Of a DNA stretch of 64,000 nucleotides, positions 52,539-64,000 are shown piece by piece. The position numbers were made by a program, and so were the translations under genes. Under the pieces are notes generated by a model. It was given only the letters and a program-made list of their open reading frames with translations. It did no database searches and was not told the DNA's origin. Numbering within the stretch: position 1 is the stretch's first letter; every line of letters begins with the position of its first letter. Origin of the DNA: Pseudonocardia sp. 73-21 (lineage in GTDB: Bacteria; Actinomycetota; Actinomycetes; Mycobacteriales; Pseudonocardiaceae); the NCBI RefSeq assembly GCF_001899645.1, contig NZ_MKVV01000057.1:1-64000 (forward strand). The letters run 5' to 3'.

Positions 52539-52574
52539 GAAATGGCCCCCAGGGATCTCCCTGGGGGCCATTTC
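52539..52574 (+). terminator. Hairpin terminator after the tRNA
   Basis: GAAATGGCCCCCAGGG and CCCTGGGGGCCATTTC pair perfectly around a short ATCT loop, starting 7 bases past the tRNA. It isolates the tRNA from the rifamycin-resistance operon downstream. Confidence 0.88.
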
Positions 52575-52762
52575 GCTGCTGCGCGAGGCCGGGCCGATCA
52601 CGGGCGAGCGGCGGGGCGTCCGGGTGTAGCACCGGATCCAGCCGACGCCCTGCGCCGCCGGTCCGCGGTGCTGCTCGACGCGGTGGCGTCCGCGTGGCCG
52701 CGAGCGAGGCGCGGGTCGTCGGCCGACCTGCCCTCTTCCCACTTCAACGTATAGCGCACAGG

Positions 52763-52781
52763 GGGGCTTGCCACAAGACCC
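52763..52781 (+). promoter_or_regulatory. Rifamycin-associated element (RAE)
   Basis: GGGGCTTGCCACAAGACCC is a 19-bp, partly palindromic sequence that agrees with the published RAE consensus (GGGGCTTGCRGCAAGGCCC as I recall it) at 16 of 19 positions. RAEs lie upstream of rifamycin-inactivating and rifamycin-protection genes in actinobacteria and are needed for induction by the drug. A -10-like GTATAG lies at 52749-52754, so the element would cover the transcription start. The rox start codon is 48 bases further on. Confidence 0.8.
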
Positions 52782-52829
52782 CGGTCGTGCTCCAGACTCC
52801 TCCGCCGTAGCCAGGAACTGGGGGAGTGA

Positions 52830-56404
<3,575 letters not shown>

Positions 56405-56407
<3 letters not shown>

Positions 56408-56575
56408 CCCGAGGACGGCGATGCCGACGAACTCGTCGTACACCCGGGCCGACCGGCGCAGCGTGCCCTCGACGGTGAACCCGACACGGGAGGCTGTCGG
56501 GAGCACGACGGCGTCGTCGGCGAGCGTCTCGATCCGTAGCCGCTGCGGGCCGTCGGCCCGGGACCGCATCAGCAC
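56405..56575 (-). pseudogene. GNAT acetyltransferase fragment
   Basis: Minus-strand translation gives ASRVGFTVEGTLRRSARVYD and EFVGIAVLGL, the unmistakable C-terminal end of a RimJ/RimL-type N-acetyltransferase, preceded by about 25 residues of related sequence. The N-terminal two thirds and the natural stop are missing: the frame runs on antisense into the 3' end of the HelR gene. It is a leftover of a gene truncated on both sides. Confidence 0.75.
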
Positions 56576-56664
56576 GTTCGCACGGCCGCCGAATGGTTAC
56601 CGGAAGTCATTGCGCAGTTACTCCTTTCGCCTGCTTGTCGAGGGGTGTTCACGGCGGAGGATGG

Positions 56665-57087
56665 ATGGCCCTCTACAGGAACGGCTCGATGGACATCCGC
56701 GCGGTCACCGGCTACATCGCTCATGCACTACTGGGCCTCTACTGGTTGTGGGTGGTCTCCAGCACCGCACCCCAGCTGCGCCGCACCATGCGGTGCCGCG
56801 GACTGCGCATCCGGATCTTCCTGATCAAGACCGCCGCGGTCGTGTCGACCTCGCTGGTCGTCGGCGTCATCCATTTCTGGGCGACGGCCTGGTGGCAGGT
56901 CATCGTGGCGGTCGCGGTGGCGATCGTGCTGGCCGTGCTGCTGCGGAGGGCCTACCGGCGGCTCGTGGCCGCACCGCGGCACCGGGCCACGCTCGTGCAG
57001 CGCACGCGCAAGGCGTGGAAGCACGACGATCACGAGGTGCCGCGCCGCTCCCACTCGGTCACCGCGGTGCGTAACAGCCCCTCGTAG
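56665..57087 (+). CDS. Hypothetical membrane protein
   Basis: A 140-residue protein of no family known to me. Three hydrophobic segments (near residues 14-32, 54-73 and 77-97) are followed by an Arg/His-rich cytoplasmic tail. GGAGG lies close (4 bases) to the ATG at 56665; an ATG at 56689 is an alternative. Its last 58 bases overlap, antisense, the 3' end of the broken IclR gene. Since it sits among pseudogenes, it may itself be an orphan of an older arrangement. Confidence 0.55.
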   Translation: MALYRNGSMDIRAVTGYIAHALLGLYWLWVVSSTAPQLRRTMRCRGLRIRIFLIKTAAVVSTSLVVGVIHFWATAWWQVIVAVAVAIVLAVLLRRAYRRLVAAPRHRATLVQRTRKAWKHDDHEVPRRSHSVTAVRNSPS

Positions 57088-57652
57088 CGGTCGAGCACCT
57101 CGTCGGTGCCGGGGAGGTGGTGGGCGATCGAGACGGCCGCCACCACGCGGTCGCCCGCGCCGACGGGCACGGCGACGGTGCGCACGTCGGGCATCACGGG
57201 TCCGCTCGGCCCCCGCTCCAGGCCGTCGTCGCGGATCCGGGCCGCCGTGCGCAGGGCGTGGACGGCGCCCTCTTCGTCCGCTCCGAACGTGGCGGCCACC
57301 CACTCCCGGCGCTCCGGTGCGGTCATGTGGGCCACGAGGACCCGGCCGGCGGCCGTGTGCATGAGCGGGGAGCGCAGCCGCCGGGCCAGCGCGTAGTCGA
57401 AGGGCTCGTCGGTGCCCGCCCAGTCGACGTAGACGGCGTCGTGGCCCACCCGGATCGCGAGCAGGACGGGTGCGTCCGCGGCGGCGTGCAGGCGTTCCAG
57501 ATCGCGGCCGGTCCGAGGCGGCAGCGCAGGTCCACCTCGGCGAGGTAGCCGGTGGCCACCAGGCCGTTCACCAGCTTCTGGATCGAGGAGACGGGCGCGT
57601 CGAGGCGGACGGAGAGCGCGCTGAGCGTCAGGCCGTCGGGGGCGCCGGGCAT
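57030..57652 (-). pseudogene. IclR family regulator, frameshifted and 5'-truncated
   Basis: The winged-helix part (DGLTLSALSVRLDAPVSSIQ, then LVNGLVATGYLAEVDL) is read in one minus-strand frame from an ATG at 57652. The effector-binding domain (LHAAADAPVLLAIRVGHDAV to HHLPGTDEVLDRYEGLLRTA) is read in another. The switch occurs near 57500, where one extra base after GCCGCG would restore the frame. The usual 20 or so residues before the helix-turn-helix are also missing. The regulator would have controlled the divergent CoA-transferase and acyl-CoA dehydrogenase genes. Confidence 0.82.
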
Positions 57653-57656
57653 TCGC

Positions 57657-58542
57657 GTGATCGACCTGGCCACCGTGGTGATGGGCCCGTACGCGACCCA
57701 GGTCCTCGGCGACCTCGGTGCCGACGTGGTCACGGTGGAGCCGCCGGACGGTGACCGCACCCGGCGCATCTTCCCGCAGCGGCACGAGACGATGAGCGCG
57801 CTGACGATGGCGGTCAACCGCAACAAGCGCAGCGTGGCCCTGGACCTCAGGTCCGACGACGGCCGGCGCGACTTCCTCGCGCTCGTGCGCACCGCCGACG
57901 TGGTGGTCACCAACATGCGTCCCGGCGCGCTGCGGCGCCTCGGCCTCGACCACGAGACACTGGCGGGGGAGAACCCGCGGCTCGTCCACCGCACCGCGCA
58001 GGGGTTCCGCAGCGACTCGGCGCTGGCCGACCGCGCCGCCTACGACGAGATCATCCAGGCGTCGTCGGGGCTGACCGACCTCATGCGCCGCCCGACGGGC
58101 CGCCCGGACTACGTGCCGACGATCCTCGCCGACAAGGTCTGCGCGCTGACCATCGCCTACTCCTTTCACCGCCGCCGGCCGTCCCGACCTGGCCGACGAT
58201 GCGCGCTTCGCCACCTCGGCGTCCCGCGCCGCGCACCACGGAGACCTCTACGAGCTGATCGAACAGGTGGCCGGCACGCGCACCACCGCCGAGTGGGAAG
58301 CGCTGTGCGCGGAGCACTCGATCCCGATGGGCCCGGTGCTCGACCTCGCCGACGCACCCGACGACCCGTACGTCGTCGAGGGTGGGGTGCTGGAGACCGT
58401 CGAGCACCCCACCGAGGGTCGCTACCGCTCGATCGGTATCCCGGTGCGGTTCTCGGGTACCCCGGGTTCGGTCCGCCGGCACGCCCCGAACATCGGTGAG
58501 CACACCGACGAGGTGCCGGCCGAGCTGAGGGAGAAGATCTGA
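57657..58542 (+). pseudogene. CaiB/BaiF-type CoA-transferase, internally deleted
   Basis: From GTG 57657 the frame reads VIDLATVVMGPYATQVLGDL and continues as a normal class III CoA-transferase (MAVNRNKRSVALDLRSDDGR, the RPGALRRLGLDHETL block) to TIAYSFHRR near 58170. The next recognisable piece, GRPDLADDARFATSASRAAH through TRTTAEWEALCAEHSIPMGP to the stop, belongs to the C-terminal third and is in another frame. About 130-150 residues between are gone. Only 4 bases separate its start from that of the divergent IclR gene, so the intergenic region also appears to be lost. Confidence 0.85.
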
Positions 58543-59710
58543 TGCACGAGGCCGTCACCACCAGCGACTACTACGACTTCGAGCACCTGCTCCCCCCGGA
58601 GGAACGCACGTTCCTCGACGGCGTCCGGAAGTTCCTCGACGCCGAGGTCCGGCCGCTCGTCAACGACGCGTGGGAGGCCGCGGAGTTCCCCTTCCAGCTG
58701 GTGCCGAAGTTCGCTGAGGCGGGCCTGGTCGGGCTGGCCTACGGCGAGAAGCAGGCGTCCAAGCTGCTCACCGGGTTCGTCGGGATGGAGCTCTCGCGCG
58801 TCGACCCGTCGATGTCCACGTTCCTGGGCGTGCACAACGGGCTCGCGATGGGCAGCGTCGCCGAGCTGGGCTCCGAGGAGCAGCAGGAGCGCTGGCTGCC
58901 GGCCATGACCGCGGTGGACAAGATCGGCGCGTTCGGGCTCACCGAGCCGCACGGCGGCTCCGACGTGGCCCGCGGTCTGGAGACCACCGCCCGCCGGGAC
59001 GGCGACGACTGGGTCCTCGACGGCGCCAAGCGCTGGATCGGCAACGGCACGTTCGCCGACCTCGTGGTGATCTTCGCCAAGGACGTCGAGGACGAGCAGG
59101 TCAAGGCGTTCGTCGTGGAGAAGGACACGCCGGGTTTCACCGCCACGAAGATCCAGGGCAAGTTCGCGCTGCGCACCGTGCAGAACGCCGACATCGTGCT
59201 CGAGGGCTGCCGGGTGCCCGAGGCGACCGGCTGCAGCGCTGCGCGTCGTTCCGCGACGTCAACCGCGTGCTCAAGGCCACCCGCGGCGGCGTCGCGTGGA
59301 ACGCGGTGGGTGCCCAGCGCGGCGCGTACGAGGCGGCACTGGCCTACGCGGGCGAGCGCGAGCAGTTCGGGCGGCCGATCGCCGGGTTCCAGCTGATCCA
59401 GGACCTGCTGGCGCGCATGCTCGGCAACGTCACCGCGTCGATGGCGATGGCGGTGCGCGTGGCGCAGCTGCAGGACGCGGGCGAGTGCCGCGACGACCAG
59501 GCCGCGCTGGCCAAGTCGTTCTGCACGAGCCGGGCGCGGGAGACCGTCGCGTGGGCGCGGGAGCTGATGGGCGGCAACGGGATCCTGCTGGAGAACGACG
59601 CCGTCCGGTTCTTCGCCGACGTCGAGGCGCTCTACTCCTACGAGGGCACCCCCGAGATCAACACCCTGGTGGTGGGCCGGGCGATCACCGGGGTCGGGGC
59701 GTTCGTCTAG
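58542..59710 (+). pseudogene. Acyl-CoA dehydrogenase broken by a one-base deletion
   Basis: The first 228 or so residues are a good acyl-CoA dehydrogenase ([59 protein letters not shown]). At 59226 the frame is lost. Reading on in the next frame gives [20 protein letters not shown] and a normal C-terminal half with [34 protein letters not shown] and [18 protein letters not shown]. Adding one A after GAGGCGA would restore a continuous enzyme of about 390 residues, closest in style to glutaryl-CoA dehydrogenase-type proteins. The start overlaps the stop of the CoA-transferase pseudogene, so both once formed an acyl-CoA catabolic operon. A sequencing error cannot be excluded for this lesion alone. 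Confidence 0.85.
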
Positions 59711-60353
59711 CCATCGTCGACGCCGCGCTCAGCAGGGACGCCACGACGGCCATGGCGAGACCGATCGCGGCGTCGACGGCCAGCGCCGGCAGGTCCGGCG
59801 GAACCGTTTCGATCGCCTTCACCGCGGTGCCCACGGGCGGTAGCCACGGCGTCACGCCGGTGACCACCACGACCGTGACGGCCGCCAGCAGCGACCAGCC
59901 CACCCGCTCGATCACCGGCCGGGCGCACAGCAGCCCTACGGCCGTGCCCGCCGTCGCCGTGGCGAGGTGGGCGAGCCCGCCGCCGAGCAGCGCGATGGCC
60001 GGGTACGGGTAGACGTGGGTGACGATGGGGATGACCGGCCGGATGGCGGACGCCGCGGCGAGCACGACGTCGGCCAGCAGGCACGCGGCGAGCACCCCGC
60101 GGGCCACGACGGCCGGCCCGCCCGCCGCCGCGACGGTGACGAGCCGGGCCACCGGGTCCTCGCTGTTGGCCGTCGTGATCGCCAGCCACGCGCTCACCGG
60201 ATAGAGGATCAGCGCCGACGCGGGCCAGCCGGCGGGGGCGGGCCCGGGGTCGCCCCCGAACAGCACGCCGAGTGTCGCGACGTAGACGAACACCGGGACG
60301 ATGAACCGCTGCGAGCGCAGCAGGTCGGCGAGGACGTAGCGCGCGACGATCAC
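59685..60353 (-). CDS. ABC transporter permease-like membrane protein
   Basis: A 222-residue protein with six hydrophobic segments (near residues 17, 42, 76, 108, 143 and 195) and no other motif. It is coupled (GTGA) to the upstream ABC ATPase gene and is therefore its likely membrane partner. The last 26 bases overlap antisense the end of the acyl-CoA dehydrogenase pseudogene. The transported compound is not known. Confidence 0.75.
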   Translation of the reverse strand: MIVARYVLADLLRSQRFIVPVFVYVATLGVLFGGDPGPAPAGWPASALILYPVSAWLAITTANSEDPVARLVTVAAAGGPAVVARGVLAACLLADVVLAAASAIRPVIPIVTHVYPYPAIALLGGGLAHLATATAGTAVGLLCARPVIERVGWSLLAAVTVVVVTGVTPWLPPVGTAVKAIETVPPDLPALAVDAAIGLAMAVVASLLSAASTMARRTPRPR

Positions 60354-61144
60354 GGCTGCACCGCCAGCACGCCACAGCCCCGCGCGAGCGCCCACGACAG
60401 CAGCGCGTCGCGGTCGGCCACGGGCACACGGACGACCACGCGGTCGCCGTCCACCGCGGTGTCGGCCGGGAGGTGGGGGAGCAGCGGGTCCGCACCGAGC
60501 AGGGTGATCGTGACCATCGGGCGGGGCGGTGACGCGGGGGCCAGCCGGCCCCCGACCAGCGCGAGCACCCGCGCACCCGGGAGCGCCGCCGCGGTGCCGG
60601 TGTGGTCGGCGACCAGCACGGCGGCGTCGGCGGCGCCGCTGATCCGGCTGCTCAGCGCGGCGGCCGCGGCCGCGTCGAGGCCCGACCACGGTTCGTCGAG
60701 CACGAGCAGCGCGGCCCGGCTGCACAGCGCCTGGACCAGCGCCACCTTCTGCGCGTTGCCCTTCGACAGCCGCACCATCGGCACGTCGAGCCCTCCGGTG
60801 AAGCCCAGCTCGTCGAGCAGTGCCGGTGCCTCGGACGGGTCGGACCCGTGCATCGCGGCCAGGTGGCGCAGGTAGCTGCGGGCGGGCATCCGCAGCTGCG
60901 ACGGGAACCGGTCGGGCACGTAGCCCACGTGGCGGGGGCGGCCGGTGACCACTCCGGCGCTGGGCGCCTGGCACCCGGCCACCACACGCAGCAGGCTGGA
61001 CTTGCCGGACCCGTTGCCGCCGAGCACCACGACCGGACGGCCGGGTGTGACCTGCAGGTCCAGCTCGTGGAGCACGGGGGCGGCGCGGCCGTAGCGCACC
61101 TCGACGCGGCTCAGCTCGACGGTGGGCGGGGGCTCGACGTCCAC
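60350..61144 (-). CDS. ABC transporter ATP-binding protein
   Basis: A 264-residue ATPase. Walker A is LGGNGSGKSSLLR (41-53), the signature motif is LSKGNAQKVALVQAL in place of LSGGQ, Walker B is LLVLDEPWSGLD and the switch His is in LVADHTG. The tail after about residue 215 is a small extra domain (TITLLGADPLLPHLPADTAV). The signature change (LSKGN) is common among exporters of the BcrA/CcmA type. The start lies one base after the stop of the preceding membrane-protein gene, and the stop is coupled to the permease gene. Confidence 0.9.
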   Translation of the reverse strand: MDVEPPPTVELSRVEVRYGRAAPVLHELDLQVTPGRPVVVLGGNGSGKSSLLRVVAGCQAPSAGVVTGRPRHVGYVPDRFPSQLRMPARSYLRHLAAMHGSDPSEAPALLDELGFTGGLDVPMVRLSKGNAQKVALVQALCSRAALLVLDEPWSGLDAAAAAALSSRISGAADAAVLVADHTGTAAALPGARVLALVGGRLAPASPPRPMVTITLLGADPLLPHLPADTAVDGDRVVVRVPVADRDALLSWALARGCGVLAVQP

Positions 61145-61145
61145 G

Positions 61146-61517
61146 TCAGTTCCGTCGGAGTGCGAGACACCAGCTGGTGACCGCCCAGCTCGGCAGGCCG
61201 AGTACGAATCCCCACAGCTGGCGTCGCCGTTCGGGCCCGTCCTGGGCGGCGTCCAGCACGGCCCGCACCTCGGCCCGCCAGTGCGCCCGTTCCGGGACGG
61301 GGAGCAGGCCCGAGGCGACGTCCGCCCAGCTCCGGGCCAGACCGCAGCCGGCCGCCACGACGACGGCGAGAACCGTGAGCGCGGCCGTGGCCAGCGCCAG
61401 CGCGTCACCGGGCACGCAGGACGCCGCGACCACGAGCGCGGCGACGCCGCCCACCCGCTGCGCCCACGACAGCGTCCTGAGCCGGGCCCCTGTGGCCGGC
61501 GCCGCCGCAGCGGTCAT
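61146..61517 (-). CDS. Small membrane protein of the PadR-ABC operon
   Basis: A 123-residue protein with two adjacent hydrophobic segments (about 22-40 and 41-60) and a third near the C terminus (GFVLGLPSWAVTSWCLAL). The start shares ATGA with the stop of the PadR gene, and the ABC ATPase gene follows after one base. I know no family for it; in similar operons such proteins are accessory subunits of the exporter. Confidence 0.7.
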   Translation of the reverse strand: MTAAAAPATGARLRTLSWAQRVGGVAALVVAASCVPGDALALATAALTVLAVVVAAGCGLARSWADVASGLLPVPERAHWRAEVRAVLDAAQDGPERRRQLWGFVLGLPSWAVTSWCLALRRN

Positions 61518-61858
61518 GACGGAGCCGCGTCGGTGTCGGGCCGCAGGCCGAGCAGGCGCGAGAGATCCGCCCGGCGCGCGGCCGTGGCCTCCAGTGCGTG
61601 CACGGCCCGGCTCCGGCCCTCGACGGTGAGCTGGTGGTAGCGCCGGGCCGGGCGCCCTCCGGCTTCGGCGTCGGACTGGTCCTCCCAGCGGCTCACGACC
61701 CACCCGGCCGCGGCCAGCCGCTGCAGGATCGGGTAGATGGTGCCTGCGGCGAGCCCGCTGAGCCGGCTCAGCTCGAAGCCCCACAGCTCGCCGCCGTGCT
61801 CCAGCAGGGCGGCCAGCACCGCCTCGGTCTGCACGGTCATCCGCGGTGGGCGCGTCAT
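61514..61858 (-). CDS. PadR family transcriptional regulator
   Basis: A 114-residue winged-helix repressor. The typical PadR core is present: QTEAVLAALLEHGGELWGFE, LSGLAAGTIYPILQRLAAAG and the wing WVVSRWEDQSDAEAGGRPAR with RRYHQLTVEGR. It heads an operon with a small membrane protein, an ABC ATPase and a permease and should repress it until a ligand, often a toxic or antibiotic compound, is bound. The TAGAAT hexamer 7 bases before the ATG suggests a leaderless transcript. Confidence 0.9.
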   Translation of the reverse strand: MTRPPRMTVQTEAVLAALLEHGGELWGFELSRLSGLAAGTIYPILQRLAAAGWVVSRWEDQSDAEAGGRPARRYHQLTVEGRSRAVHALEATAARRADLSRLLGLRPDTDAAPS

Positions 61859-61878
61859 AGAAAGAATTCTACATAGGT
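61856..61878 (-). promoter_or_regulatory. PadR operon promoter/operator
   Basis: An unusually AT-rich stretch around the palindrome AGAATTCT overlaps a TAGAAT -10 (plus-strand 61866-61871) and the start codon of padR. With +1 at the A of ATG the transcript would be leaderless. PadR sites are AT-rich inverted repeats placed over the -10, so autorepression is likely. Confidence 0.5.
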
Positions 61879-62036
61879 CGTCTCGGCTGCCGCCACGGGT
61901 TGGCGCGCAGGCCCTGAGAGCGCCGATGGCGTCGTGTGGGCCGCGACGCTGCCCGACGACGGGCCCACCGGTGGCTTCTTCCGCGACGCGCGACCCCTGC
62001 CGTGGTGAGGTGGGCCGCCGCTGGTCATGATGAAGC

Positions 62037-62264
62037 GTGTCGAAGCCCCCGATCCTGGACATCCCGATCACCGAGGACCCCATCCGGTTGGGGCAGTTCC
62101 TCAAGCTGGCCGGACTCGCCGAGCACGGTGCCCACGCCAAGGCGCTGCTCGAGGCCGGTGAGGTCGAGTTGAACGGGCGGGTGGAGACCCGCCGCGGTGC
62201 TCAGCTGCGGTCGGGCGACGTCGTCGCGGTGGGTGGGCGGCGCGCCCGACCGGTGAAGTCATGA
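62037..62264 (+). CDS. S4-domain RNA-binding protein
   Basis: A 75-residue protein consisting of one S4 domain: RLGQFLKLAGLAEHGAHAKA, LLEAGEVELNGRVETRRGAQ and LRSGDVVAVGG. It belongs to the small YbcJ/YaaA-like group, basic proteins that bind structured RNA and are often linked to ribosome assembly. The GTG start is chosen because the residues after it (SKPPILDIPITEDPIRLG) are typical. It is a single gene with no operon partner. Confidence 0.88.
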   Translation: MSKPPILDIPITEDPIRLGQFLKLAGLAEHGAHAKALLEAGEVELNGRVETRRGAQLRSGDVVAVGGRRARPVKS

Positions 62265-62412
62265 CCGTCGAGATCCTGCGGTAGGCGTAGTAGCGCCGTC
62301 GGATCCCGAGGCCGGCTCCCCTCGCCCGGGGCGGCAACGGCCCGACGACCGACGTTCCCCATCGCACCGGCTCCGGGCCGGGGCACCGGGGAATCGGGGA
62401 ATCGGGTGGATC

Positions 62413-62634
62413 ATGAGAAAGGGCTTCGGCAGGCCGAAGGCCGTCGCCGACACGATCGCGGTTGTGCCGGGAGGGCCGGGCGACCCCGGACGCAAGGCCG
62501 ACGTCCGCAAGTACTTCCGGCTCGCCCTGCACCCGAACAACGAGATCCACCTGCTGGAGACGGGCATCGGGTTCGTCATCGACGTCCTGCGTCGGCTCCA
62601 GCGGGAGCGGAAGGCTATCGGTCCACGGCCTTGA
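62413..62634 (+). CDS. Small hypothetical protein
   Basis: A 73-residue basic protein without known family. The C-terminal half (RLALHPNNEIHLLETGIGFV, then IDVLRRLQRERKA) reads like a real amphipathic fold. The ATG has only a weak GGTGG upstream. Its 3' end overlaps the convergent acyltransferase gene by 20 bases. Confidence 0.45.
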   Translation: MRKGFGRPKAVADTIAVVPGGPGDPGRKADVRKYFRLALHPNNEIHLLETGIGFVIDVLRRLQRERKAIGPRP

Positions 62635-64000
62635 CAACCTGCTCCTCGATCACTCCGGCCATGGTGGTCGTGTAGGAGCGGGTGAGGTGGTTGTCGTCCA
62701 GGTACACCAGTACGTTGCCCATCGTGGGCGGGCAGACCGTCGCGGTGCAGATGGCGTCGGCGGTGTCGAGGAACGTGACGCCCGGCGGCACCCCCGGGAC
62801 CTTCTCGTACGGCGGCACCGCGCTGTAGATGTCGGCGCGGGGGAAGGAGCACCGGGGCGAGTCGATGCCGTTCTGCTGCACGCAGTCGGGCATGGAGAAC
62901 GTGAAACGCGGGTTGTCGCGAACCGCCAGCACCGGGATGCCCAGGTCGGTGACCCGCTTCCACTGGGCGGGGAAACCCGGAGGGGTGTGCTCGGTGAGCC
63001 CGGGCATGACGTCGAGCGAGGCGAGGGTGACCACGGCGTCGGGCTTGAGGTCGGCGATCTCCTGCACGGCGGCGTTGTTCCACTCGACGCATCCGGGCTG
63101 GTTCGGGTCGGTCTCCGAGGCCGTGGAGAACGGGCAGGCGCCGCGCAGCAGCGAGATCAGCTGCCAGTGGTACTTCTCGGCGATCGGGCGCAGGGCCGCA
63201 CCGAACTGCTGGATGTGGGAGTCGCCGACGATCACCACCCTCCTGGCCGGGTTCTGCACCGGCTGCACGCACACGTTCGACGTGGGGAACGTCTGCACGG
63301 GCGAGCAGTTCCAGTCGGTCTCGTTGTCCCAGTCGTCGAGCACCGAGACCGCGGTGGGCAGCAGGGGAGCGGCCTTGACCGGGCCGGTGGTCAGGGCCAT
63401 CGAGCCGGGGTGCTGCGCGTCGCCGACCACGCCGCTGGGCATCGCCCGCACACTGGCCGCGCCCTGCCATGCTGCCGCTGCCAGCAGGACGACCGCCGCG
63501 CACACGGCCGCGAGCTTGACCCCGCCGCGCACGCCGAAGCCCCGGGCGATCAGGGGCTTCTCGACGAGGTGGTGGGTGAGGACCGACAGGACCATCGAGA
63601 CCGCGATGATCGCGAGGCCGCCGAGCAGCCCTACGGTGTAGTGGTCGCGGCCCGACAGGTAGAGCATCAGCACGGGCCAGTGCCACAGGTAGAGCGTGAA
63701 GCTCAGGTCGCCGAGGTAGCGGGCCCAGCGGCCGGCGAGGATCCGGTCGGCGGCGAACGCCGAGCGGGTGTGGCCCGCGAGCAGGACCAGAACCGCGCAG
63801 CCGGTGGGCCACAGCGCCGCGTAACCGGGGAAGACGTTGACGCCCTCGATCACCAGCCCGCACGCCACGAGCGCGACGACCCCGACCCAGCCCATCGCGA
63901 TCCGCGCCCACATCGGCAGCATGATGCGGTCGATCCAGAGCGCCAGCAGCGCGCCGAGCGCGAACTCCCACGCCCGGGTGAGCGAGTGGAAGTAGGCCAG
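62615..64000 (-). CDS. Acyltransferase-3/SGNH fusion (partial, 5' end outside window)
   Basis: The C-terminal 461 codons of an OafA/YrhL-type protein. The window edge cuts inside the membrane acyltransferase domain (YFHSLTRAWEFALGALLALW, later LGDLSFTLYLWHWPVLMLYL and a final helix before residue VRAMPSG). An extracytoplasmic SGNH hydrolase-like domain follows, with the nucleophile block VVIVGDSHIQQFGAAL and the Asp-His end YLDDNHLTRSY. Such proteins O-acetylate cell-surface glycans or secreted sugars. Several Cys residues in the SGNH part (NCSPVQ, NVCVQP, ACPFST, GCVEW) could form disulfides outside the cell. Confidence 0.9.
   Translation of the reverse strand: MAYFHSLTRAWEFALGALLALWIDRIMLPMWARIAMGWVGVVALVACGLVIEGVNVFPGYAALWPTGCAVLVLLAGHTRSAFAADRILAGRWARYLGDLSFTLYLWHWPVLMLYLSGRDHYTVGLLGGLAIIAVSMVLSVLTHHLVEKPLIARGFGVRGGVKLAAVCAAVVLLAAAAWQGAASVRAMPSGVVGDAQHPGSMALTTGPVKAAPLLPTAVSVLDDWDNETDWNCSPVQTFPTSNVCVQPVQNPARRVVIVGDSHIQQFGAALRPIAEKYHWQLISLLRGACPFSTASETDPNQPGCVEWNNAAVQEIADLKPDAVVTLASLDVMPGLTEHTPPGFPAQWKRVTDLGIPVLAVRDNPRFTFSMPDCVQQNGIDSPRCSFPRADIYSAVPPYEKVPGVPPGVTFLDTADAICTATVCPPTMGNVLVYLDDNHLTRSYTTTMAGVIEEQVVKAVDR

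Overview
The window is very GC-rich DNA with dense coding, many GTG starts and repeated GTGA/ATGA stop-start overlaps. It carries actinobacterial signature genes: whiB7, adnA/adnB, uvrD2 with a tetracysteine plus HRDC tail, mycoredoxin, a TIGR02569 protein and a UPF0182 protein. I infer a filamentous actinomycete of the Pseudonocardiaceae, most likely Pseudonocardia, from gene content and protein style. No database search was possible.

The backbone follows the M. tuberculosis Rv3206c-Rv3193c neighbourhood as I know it: moeZ, TIGR02569 protein, alkyltransferase-like protein, a lipV-like remnant, adnA, adnB, TrkA-type potassium channel, nudC, mycoredoxin, uvrD2, whiB7, ABC1 kinase, TOMM/ThiF-like protein, DUF2342 protease-like protein, PDZ-Lon protease and UPF0182 protein. 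Blocks inserted into it are: nitrate/nitrite assimilation with siroheme supply (7.3-13.7 kb: narK, nirB, nirD, a HemD-type regulator, cbiX); an ECF sigma/anti-sigma/Asp23 envelope-stress module (14.6-16.8 kb); a secreted GH16 glucanase lodged between adnA and adnB (20.2-21.2 kb); a xylose operon (26.8-30.9 kb: xylA, xylB, a ROK repressor and an inverted 21-bp repeat array); and xthA, a proA-like gene, an AraC regulator, a nitrilase, an SDR and two M16 peptidases (30.9-39.0 kb).

An initiator tRNA-Met at 52.5 kb is followed by the most striking element: a 19-bp rifamycin-associated element (RAE) in front of two translationally coupled genes. These are a rifampicin monooxygenase (rox) and a HelD-family helicase-like protein of the HelR type. 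The operon would pair drug inactivation with RNA-polymerase protection. About 10 kb upstream, whiB7, the actinobacterial antibiotic-response activator, has an intact leader: promoter, 55-codon upstream ORF and intrinsic terminator.

From 56.4 to 59.7 kb the DNA is decaying. It holds a GNAT fragment, a frameshifted IclR regulator, a CaiB-type CoA-transferase with an internal deletion and an acyl-CoA dehydrogenase broken by a one-base deletion. The right end holds a PadR-regulated ABC transporter operon, an S4-domain protein and the 3' part of an acyltransferase-SGNH gene that leaves the window. Two repeat families stand out: a roughly 42-bp palindrome at gene 3' ends (four copies, one absorbed into the nirB reading frame) and a 21-bp unit forming an array with opposed halves.
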